Assembly: GCF_001423885.1 (NCBI RefSeq)
Contig: NZ_LMPP01000003.1
Location: 347,027-411,026, forward strand
Length of the DNA: 64,000 bases
Reading direction: 5' to 3'
From: Rathayibacter sp. Leaf185
Lineage (GTDB): Bacteria > Actinomycetota > Actinomycetes > Actinomycetales > Microbacteriaceae
Of the stretch, positions 56,777 to 64,000 are shown in pieces; positions within the stretch are counted from its first letter, which is position 1, and each line of letters begins with the position of its first letter. The position numbers and the translations under genes are program-made. The notes under the pieces are model-generated. The model ran no database searches, was not told the DNA's origin, and saw only the letters and a program-made list of their open reading frames with translations.

Positions 56777-56829
56777 CTGCTGGTCGAGCAGCCGCGCAGC
56801 GACGTGAGAAGACCCACCACCGTCAGCAG
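56777..56829. repeat. CTGCTGG...CAGCAG palindromic intergenic repeat, copy 2
   Basis: It starts CTGCTGGTCGAGCAGCC, then CGCAGCGACGT, and ends GACCC...CAGCAG, matching the element at 28086-28140 in order and spacing. It fills most of the 180-bp parA-xerD gap. Confidence 0.55.
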
Positions 56830-56838
56830 CAGCCTCCC

Positions 56839-57747
56839 TCAGCGCCGCGCCCGCGGATGAGCCGTCGTGTAGACCTCCCTCAGCGAGTCCGCGGTCACCA
56901 GCGTGTAGATCTGCGTCGTCGCCACGGAGGCGTGCCCCAGCAGCTCCTGCACCACTCGCACATCCGCCCCGCCCGCGAGCAGATGCGTCGCGAAGGAGTG
57001 CCGGAACGTGTGCGGCGAGATCTCGCGGTCGAGCCCCGCCTTCTCGGCGACCGCGCGGATGACGAGCCACGCGCTCTGCCGCGACAGCCGACTCCCGCGG
57101 ACTCCGAGGAACAGCGCCGGAGTGGCGCGACCGCGCCGCGACAGCTCAGGCCGCGCGCGCACCAGGTAGTCGTCCACGGCCTCGCGCGCGAAGCGGCCGA
57201 GCGGCACCATCCGCTGCTTCGAGCCCTTGCCCGTCAACCGCACCACCTCGGCGTCGAAGACGTCGTCGACGTTGAGGTCGACGGCCTCCGAGATGCGGGC
57301 GCCGGTGGCGTAGAGCAGTTCGAGCAGCGCGCGATCGCGGAGGTCGGCGAGTTCCTCGCCTCGTGCCGCCTCGAGCAGCGCGGCCATCTGCTCGACCGTG
57401 ATCGCCTTCGGCAGCGTCATCGCCAGCTTGGGCGGCACGACGTCGTGCGCCACATCGTCGGCGACGATGCCTTCCTCGAGGGCGAACCGGTGCAGTCCGC
57501 GCACGCTCGAGAGGATCCGCGCCCGCGACGAGGCCGCCAGCGGCCGCTCGGTGCGGGCGGCGAGCCAGGAGGCGAAGGCGCCCACATCCGCCCGGCGCAG
57601 CTGCGCCAGATCGTCGACACCCTGCTCACCCAGCCAGCCGAGGTACAGCTCGAGGTCCCGGCGGTAGGCCGCGATCGTGTGGGCCGACAGCCCGCGCTCG
57701 ACGCTCGACTGCCGGAGGAACGCGTCGGCGCAGGCCCGCGGAGTCAC
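56839..57747 (-). CDS. xerD: Site-specific tyrosine recombinase XerD
   Basis: The 302-residue chromosome-dimer-resolving recombinase has an N-terminal SAM-like core-binding domain (LRQSSVERGLSAHTIAAYRRDLELYLGWL) and a catalytic domain with Arg in LYATGARISEAVDL, HTFRHSFATHLL, LGHASVATTQIY and the Tyr nucleophile at the end of that motif. GTG 57747 overlaps the NUDIX gene stop (GTGA). Its position in the core cluster rules out a phage integrase. Confidence 0.95.
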   Translation of the reverse strand: MTPRACADAFLRQSSVERGLSAHTIAAYRRDLELYLGWLGEQGVDDLAQLRRADVGAFASWLAARTERPLAASSRARILSSVRGLHRFALEEGIVADDVAHDVVPPKLAMTLPKAITVEQMAALLEAARGEELADLRDRALLELLYATGARISEAVDLNVDDVFDAEVVRLTGKGSKQRMVPLGRFAREAVDDYLVRARPELSRRGRATPALFLGVRGSRLSRQSAWLVIRAVAEKAGLDREISPHTFRHSFATHLLAGGADVRVVQELLGHASVATTQIYTLVTADSLREVYTTAHPRARR

Positions 57748-58365
57748 CCCCGGCGCGCCCGCGGGTGCCGCGTCCACGGCGAGGAGGCGTCGCCGAGCCC
57801 GTCCCAGCCGCGCGCGCGGAAGGCGTGGGCGGCCAACACCGCGATGGTCAGCGACGGGTTCTGCACCCGGCGCTCGAGCACGGCGTCGACGGCGTCGTCG
57901 AGGTCGACCCAGCGCAGCTCCATGTCGGCCTCCTCCGCCTCGCGCGCGAAGACGGAGTCGGTCGCCGAGAGATCGCGCGCCAGGTAGATGCGGATCGCCT
58001 CGTCGCTGCCCCCGGGGGAGGTCGCGAACTCCGACAGCAGATCCCAGCGGCCGGCCTGCAGGTCGGTCTCCTCGGCCAGCTCCCGCTGGGCGGCGAGGAG
58101 GGCGTCCTCCCCCTCGATGTCGAGGAGCCCCGCGGGGATCTCCCACTCGCGGGAGCGGACGGGGTGGCGGTACTGCTTGATCAGCGCGACACGATCGTGC
58201 TCGTCGAGGGCGAGGACCGCGACCGCGCCGGTGTGGTCGAGGAACTCGCGGCGCAGCACGCCGTCGCCGTAGCGGAACGTCTCGGCGCGGACACCCCAGA
58301 CCATCCCGTCGAAGACGCGCTCACTGGTGAGGATCTCGGGATCGACCAGCTCGTCGGCCAGCGGC

Positions 58366-58373
<8 letters not shown>
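57744..58373 (-). CDS. NUDIX hydrolase, ADP-ribose pyrophosphatase type
   Basis: The 209-residue protein has a Nudix box at about residues 87-109 ([21 protein letters not shown], i.e. GX5EX5(U)XREXXEEXXU) after [12 protein letters not shown], which is the signature of the ADP-ribose pyrophosphatase group. It recycles ADP-ribose or sugar nucleotides. ATG 58373 overlaps pyrG by 8 bp. The equivalent gene occupies the same place in mycobacteria. Confidence 0.92.
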
Positions 58374-60108
<1,735 letters not shown>

Positions 60109-60116
60109 GGGCTTCC

Positions 60117-60122
60117 ACCCTA
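60117..60122 (-). promoter_or_regulatory. -10 box of pyrG
   Basis: TAGGGT on the minus strand, 8 nt before GTG 60108, in the 51-bp gap after recN. Confidence 0.5.
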
Positions 60123-60159
60123 ACAGCGAATCGCGGGCACCTCGCCGGCACCCCTCGAA

Positions 60160-61848
60160 TCAGCGCGGCCGACTCGTCTCGAGCAGCTCCCGAGCGTGCG
60201 CCAGCGCGTTCTCCGAATCGGCGAGCCCCGACAGGAGGCGCGCCATCTCGGACACGCGCTCCTCGGCCACCAGCTGGGTCACCGCGCTCGAGGTGACGGA
60301 GCCGTCGGAGCCCTTCTCGACGCGCAGGTGGTTCGTCGCGAAGGCGGCGACCTGGGCGAGGTGGGTGACCACGATCACCTGCGAGGTCTCGGCGAGCCGT
60401 GCGAGGCGCCTCCCGATCTCGATCGCCGCCGCTCCGCCGACGCCGGCGTCCACCTCGTCGAACACGAAGGTCGGCACCGGGTCGTTGGCGGCGACGACGA
60501 CTTCGATCGCGAGCATCACCCGCGACAGCTCTCCTCCGGAGGCGCCGCGCGCGAGCGGCCGCGGCGTGGCTCCGGTATGCGGCTGGAGCAGCATCTCGAC
60601 CGCGTCCCGACCGTGGGCGGAGGGCTCGCTCGTGCTCGTCACCTGCACCCGGAGGCGCGCGTCGGCCATCGCGAGCGCGGTCAGCTCGTCGCTCACCCGT
60701 TCCCCCAGCTCCAGCGCCGCGGCCGTCCGCAGCTCCGTGAGCCGATCGGCCAGTCGCTCGACCAGGTCGGCGTCGGCCGCGGTGTCCGCTTCGAGCGCCG
60801 AGATCCGCTCGTCGTCGCCGTCGAGCTCGAGCAGGCGCAGTCCGGAGGAGTCGACCAGGTCGAGCACGTCCTCGAGCGTCGGTCCGTAGGTCCGTGCGAG
60901 AGCCGACAGCTCGGCACGCCGGTTCTCGATCAGCTCGAGGTCGTGCGCACCATCGAGATCCAGCTCGGCCAGGTACGACGAGAGACCGCCCGCGGCGTCG
61001 ACGAGCAGCACTCCGGCCTCGTCGAGGGTCTGGACGGTGGGGAGCAGCGCGGCGTCGTGCTCGGCGGCGCGCTCGAGGATCCGGCGCGCGGCGTCGAGCA
61101 GCCCGACCGCGTCGCGGCCGTCGAGCTCCTCCGACGAGATCGCCTCGCGGGCCTCGCCCGCCGAGAGGCGCAACTGCTCGATGCTGCCGAGCCGTTCCGA
61201 CTGCGCTGCGAGCTCGGTGTCCTCTCCTCGCTGAGGCGCCACGACCTCGATCTCGGCCAGGGCGTTCCGGAGGCGCTCCGCCTCGCGGGCACGCGCCTCG
61301 CGCGCCGTCGTCAGCTCGTCCAGCTCCTCACGGTTCGCGCGCCAGCGCTCGAACGCACCCGCGTAGTCGCGCAGCGCCTCCGCCAGCTCCTGACCGCCGA
61401 AGCGGTCGAGCGCGTCGCGCTGAGCGGCCGCCGACCGGAGCCGGATCTGATCGGACTGCCCGTGCACGACGACCAGCTGGTCAGCGAGCTCGCTCAGCAC
61501 GCTGACGGGAGCACTGCGCCCGCCGACCACCGCGCGTCCGCGGCCCTCGGCCGACACGGAGCGGGCGAGCAGAAGCTCCGGACCGTCGAGGTCACCCCCG
61601 GCGTCGCGAACACGATCGGCCACGGCGCCGTCCTCGGGGACGAGCCAGCGGCCCGACACCCAGGCCTGAGCGCTTCCCGCTCTCACGGCGGAGGCGTCGG
61701 ACCGCGCACCGAGCACGAGTCCCAGCGCGGTCACGACCATGGTCTTGCCGGCGCCCGTCTCCCCCGTCACCGCAGTGAAGCCGGGACCGAGCGGAAGCGT
61801 CGCCTCGGCGATCACGCCGAGGTCTCGGATCTGCAGCTCTTCGAGCAT
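60160..61848 (-). CDS. recN: DNA repair protein RecN
   Basis: The 562-residue SMC-like ATPase acts in double-strand-break repair. Walker A GETGAGKTMVV is at about residues 29-39. It has a long coiled-coil middle with LVVVHGQSDQIRLRS, a C-terminal signature RGASGGELSRVMLAIEVV and Walker B TFVFDEVDAGVGGAAA. ATG 61848 starts 4 nt after nadK. Confidence 0.96.
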   Translation of the reverse strand: MLEELQIRDLGVIAEATLPLGPGFTAVTGETGAGKTMVVTALGLVLGARSDASAVRAGSAQAWVSGRWLVPEDGAVADRVRDAGGDLDGPELLLARSVSAEGRGRAVVGGRSAPVSVLSELADQLVVVHGQSDQIRLRSAAAQRDALDRFGGQELAEALRDYAGAFERWRANREELDELTTAREARAREAERLRNALAEIEVVAPQRGEDTELAAQSERLGSIEQLRLSAGEAREAISSEELDGRDAVGLLDAARRILERAAEHDAALLPTVQTLDEAGVLLVDAAGGLSSYLAELDLDGAHDLELIENRRAELSALARTYGPTLEDVLDLVDSSGLRLLELDGDDERISALEADTAADADLVERLADRLTELRTAAALELGERVSDELTALAMADARLRVQVTSTSEPSAHGRDAVEMLLQPHTGATPRPLARGASGGELSRVMLAIEVVVAANDPVPTFVFDEVDAGVGGAAAIEIGRRLARLAETSQVIVVTHLAQVAAFATNHLRVEKGSDGSVTSSAVTQLVAEERVSEMARLLSGLADSENALAHARELLETSRPR

Positions 61849-61852
61849 CGCG

Positions 61853-62776
61853 CTACTCCGTCTCGGCCGACCCCCGCCATCCGCGGATGGGGAGACCGAA
61901 CTTGTGCACGAGGCGATCGGTGAACGGCGCATCGTGAAGGCGGGCGAATCGCACGGGCTCGGGCGATCGGCGGAAGACGACCCGGGCTCCCGGCGGGAGC
62001 TCGTACGTCCGCCGGCCGTCGGCCCAGAGCACTCCGACACCATCGGTCCGCTCCTTCACCTCCACCGCGAGACTGGACTCGGGCCCGACCACGAGCGGGC
62101 GCGCGAACAGCGCGTGAGCACTGAGCGGCACCAGGAGCATCGCCTCGAGCGTCGGCCAGACCACCGGCCCTCCGCCCGAGAACGCGTAGGCGGTCGATCC
62201 GGTCGGAGTGGACACCACGATCCCGTCGCAGCCGAAGCTCGAGAGCGGCCGGCCGTCGACACCGACCATGACCTCGAGCATCCGCTCGCGGCTGCCCTTC
62301 TCGACGGTGGCCTCGTTCAGGGCCCAGGTCTCGTAGACGACGACGTCGTCGATCTTCACGCGGACCTGCAGCGCCAGTCGCTCCTCGACGCGGTAGTCGC
62401 CGTCGAGAGCACGGGCGACGGCATCGTCGAGGTCGTCGCGCTCGCTCTCGGCGAGGAAGCCGACATGACCGAGATTCACGCCGAGCAGCGGTGCCGTGCC
62501 GGAGCGCGCGATCTCGGCGGCGCGCAGGATCGTGCCGTCCCCGCCGAGCACGAACACCAGCTCGACCGAGGCGAGCTGGGCGTCGACGCCCAGCACGGCG
62601 ACATCCGCCAACTCCGGAGAGGCGGCGACGATGTCGCCCTTGTCGTCCGCACAGAGCACCGGGTGCGCACCGGAGTCACGCAGCCGGCGGACCACGAGGA
62701 CCGCGGCATCGAGGGAGTCCGCCCGACCGGTGTGGGCGACGACGAGGATGTGGCGCTCGTCAGGAGGGGACTGCAT
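61853..62776 (-). CDS. nadK: NAD kinase
   Basis: The 307-residue enzyme phosphorylates NAD to NADP. The motifs are VFVLGGDGTILRAAE (GGDG), NLGHVGFLAE, ALNEATVEKG (NE/D) and GIVVSTPTGSTAYAFSGGGP. ATG 62776 has AGGA about 11 nt upstream. The frame is open upstream into the 62-bp gap, but that region reads poorly. Confidence 0.95.
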   Translation of the reverse strand: MQSPPDERHILVVAHTGRADSLDAAVLVVRRLRDSGAHPVLCADDKGDIVAASPELADVAVLGVDAQLASVELVFVLGGDGTILRAAEIARSGTAPLLGVNLGHVGFLAESERDDLDDAVARALDGDYRVEERLALQVRVKIDDVVVYETWALNEATVEKGSRERMLEVMVGVDGRPLSSFGCDGIVVSTPTGSTAYAFSGGGPVVWPTLEAMLLVPLSAHALFARPLVVGPESSLAVEVKERTDGVGVLWADGRRTYELPPGARVVFRRSPEPVRFARLHDAPFTDRLVHKFGLPIRGWRGSAETE

Positions 62777-62838
62777 CGAGAGAGTGTCCTTCGGTACTGG
62801 ACGACGCGGATGCGTCGACGGCGGCGGACACGGTCGCG

Positions 62839-63651
62839 TCATCCGGTGGTGAGCGCGGTGACCGCGTCCCTCCATTCTGTCGGAATCGCTCCGCGGTCGC
62901 GGTGGAGGTGCGCGAGATACTCGTGATTCCCAGCGCCTCCCAGCAGTGGCGAGGCGGCGAGACCGACGACACCGAGCCCCGCGTCCCACGCCGACCACAG
63001 CACGTCCGACAGCGCTTCCCGGCGCAGTTCGGGGTCGCGGACGATGCCCTCCTTGATGCCCGTCCGTCCTACCTCGAACTGCGGCTTGATCAGCACGACG
63101 AAGTCCGCTTCCGGCGAGACGGACGAGACGACCGCCGGCAGGATCATCGCGAGCGAGATGAACGAGACGTCCGCCACCACCAGGTTCGGAGCCGCAGCCG
63201 ATCCGGACGCGGACACCAGCGACTCCGCGGTCATGTCGCGCGCGTTGAATCCCTCGACCACGTGAACGCGATCGTCCGATCTGATCCGCGGCGCGAGTTG
63301 AGCGTGCCCGACATCCAGAGCGATGACGGAGGCGGCGCCGCGCTCCAGGAGCACCTGCGAGAAGCCGCCGGTTGACGCTCCCACATCGAGGGCGTGCGCA
63401 CCGGAGACACGTACCGTCGGAAAGCTCTCGAGAGCGCCGAGCAGCTTGTGGGCCGCCCTGCTCACGTAGTGATCGAGTCCGGCCACGGCGACCTCCTGGT
63501 CGGCTCGCACGCGCAGGGACGCCTTCGACACGGGAGCACCATCGACGGTGACGAGACCGTCGGCGATCAGGCGCGCGGCATGAGTGCGGGAGCGCGCGAT
63601 CCCCCGCTCTGCGAGAGCCGTATCGAGGCGCACGTCGTCGGGATCAGTCAT
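62839..63651 (-). CDS. tlyA: TlyA-family rRNA 2'-O-methyltransferase
   Basis: The 270-residue protein has an N-terminal S4 domain (about residues 6-60; LDTALAERGIARSRTHAARLIADGLV) and an FtsJ-like methyltransferase domain with the SAM motif ALDVGASTGGFSQVLLERGA. TlyA methylates 16S/23S rRNA ribose and affects capreomycin sensitivity in mycobacteria. ATG 63651 overlaps the stop of a small upstream ORF (ATGA). Confidence 0.95.
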   Translation of the reverse strand: MTDPDDVRLDTALAERGIARSRTHAARLIADGLVTVDGAPVSKASLRVRADQEVAVAGLDHYVSRAAHKLLGALESFPTVRVSGAHALDVGASTGGFSQVLLERGAASVIALDVGHAQLAPRIRSDDRVHVVEGFNARDMTAESLVSASGSAAAPNLVVADVSFISLAMILPAVVSSVSPEADFVVLIKPQFEVGRTGIKEGIVRDPELRREALSDVLWSAWDAGLGVVGLAASPLLGGAGNHEYLAHLHRDRGAIPTEWRDAVTALTTG

Positions 63652-63806
63652 CGTGGTGAGTCCCCGCCTTCGAGGCGTGTGCGGAGGCGCTCCTGCAGCT
63701 CCGCGTAGGACGCCGCCCTGGTCGGAAGCGGCTGGTCCTCGATCGATTCGAGGCGATCGACGAGTCCGTCGATCGAGGCAGCCGGAGTCTCGTGCTCAGT
63801 CGTCAT
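63648..63806 (-). CDS. Small conserved-position protein upstream of tlyA (52 aa)
   Basis: The 52-residue acidic, helical-looking protein begins MTTEHETPAASIDGLVDRLE and ends with LQERLRTRLEGGDSPR. It overlaps tlyA by 4 bp and has GAGAGG upstream of ATG 63806. A short hypothetical gene at this place is common in related actinobacteria. Function is unknown. Confidence 0.7.
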   Translation of the reverse strand: MTTEHETPAASIDGLVDRLESIEDQPLPTRAASYAELQERLRTRLEGGDSPR

Positions 63807-63899
63807 GGCTCATCACCTCTCGCGAAGCGCCTCTGCACCGGTCCTCGCGTACTCGTCATCGAGTACGAAGTGGATCGGAGCGAAGTGCGGGTTAAACAG

Positions 63900-63929
63900 C
63901 GATGGCCACCCATTTCTGGGTGGCCATCG
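63900..63929 (-). terminator. rRNA operon terminator
   Basis: A perfect 13-bp stem CGATGGCCACCCA with its complement, 4-nt loop GAAA, is followed on the minus strand by CTGTTTAA. It lies 6 nt after the 5S 3' end. The rest of 63807-63899 holds a GTACTCG-TCAT-CGAGTAC inverted repeat (63849-63866) in the likely promoter of the small ORF. Confidence 0.92.
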
Positions 63930-63935
63930 TGAATG

Positions 63936-64000
63936 GTGTCCGGCGGTGTCCTACTCTCCCACAGGGTCCCCCCTGCAGTACCATCGGCGCTGAGAGTCTT
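63936..64000 (-). rRNA. rrf: 5S rRNA, 3' part (5' end outside window)
   Basis: The minus-strand sequence ends with the conserved GGGAGAGTAGGACACCGCC and contains GCGCCGATGGTACTGC, typical of actinobacterial 5S rRNA. The 3' end is set to within a few bases. The 23S and 16S genes should lie beyond the right edge. Confidence 0.93.

Noticed and set aside
56839..57747. Phage or island integrase next to a repeat
   Set aside because: Position between NUDIX and parA in the conserved core cluster and full XerD motifs identify the chromosomal recombinase.

Overview
The window is high-GC actinobacterial DNA. Short intergenic gaps, many 4-bp ATGA/GTGA gene overlaps, frequent GTG starts, TANNNT -10 boxes 6-8 nt before start codons (leaderless mRNAs), and the conserved order tlyA-nadK-recN-pyrG-NUDIX-xerD-parA-scpA-scpB-rluB-tyrA-cmk-der next to an rRNA operon all fit the family Microbacteriaceae. 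The genus cannot be fixed from sequence reading alone. A plant-associated lifestyle is inferred from the sugar-catabolic genes.

Left part (1-16.9 kb). A minus-strand sulfur-type operon (1-7.2 kb) carries an SsuD-like LLM monooxygenase, an acyl-CoA-dehydrogenase-fold monooxygenase and a dipeptide-type ABC importer. It is preceded by a Cys-containing leader ORF with switch-like hairpins and by a LysR gene. Next come a DHA2 drug exporter with a divergent TetR, a secreted four-domain bulb-type lectin with a Pro/Thr stalk and an excalibur motif, an E. coli-type argG, and a TetR/DUF1304/quinone-reductase-like module with a palindromic operator.

Central accessory region (17-27.3 kb). Eight enzyme and transporter genes plus a FadR-type GntR regulator look like a complete oxidative D-apiose/D-apionate pathway: SDR dehydrogenase, apionolactonase-like protein (apnL), oxidoisomerase (apnO), decarboxylase-like TIM barrel (oiaC), L-erythrulose kinase (lerK), and isomerases lerI and derI leading to erythrose 4-phosphate, with an ACS-family MFS carrier. 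The 10-mer ACCGGTTGAC occurs at both promoter regions of this set and ties the two minus-strand blocks into one likely regulon.

28-37.5 kb holds small housekeeping and stress genes (DoxX, TPR, DUF4192, WYL regulator with VOC protein, ECF-like sigma factor overlapping a DUF4349 membrane gene, DUF2200) and a second LLM monooxygenase divergent from a large FAD/NAD(P)-binding protein.

37.5-47.2 kb is an iron module: AraC regulator, DtxR-type iron box, FecB-type lipoprotein, two FecCD permeases, FecE ATPase, and two half-ABC exporters whose NBDs have complementary defects, leaving one canonical ATP site. An APC amino-acid permease follows.

47-64 kb holds a K+ channel, a tyrosine-phosphatase-like protein, tRNA-Pro(GGG), a TetR gene, the conserved core cluster on the minus strand, and the 3' part of a 5S rRNA gene with its terminator at the right edge. 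No CRISPR array, insertion sequence or prophage was seen.
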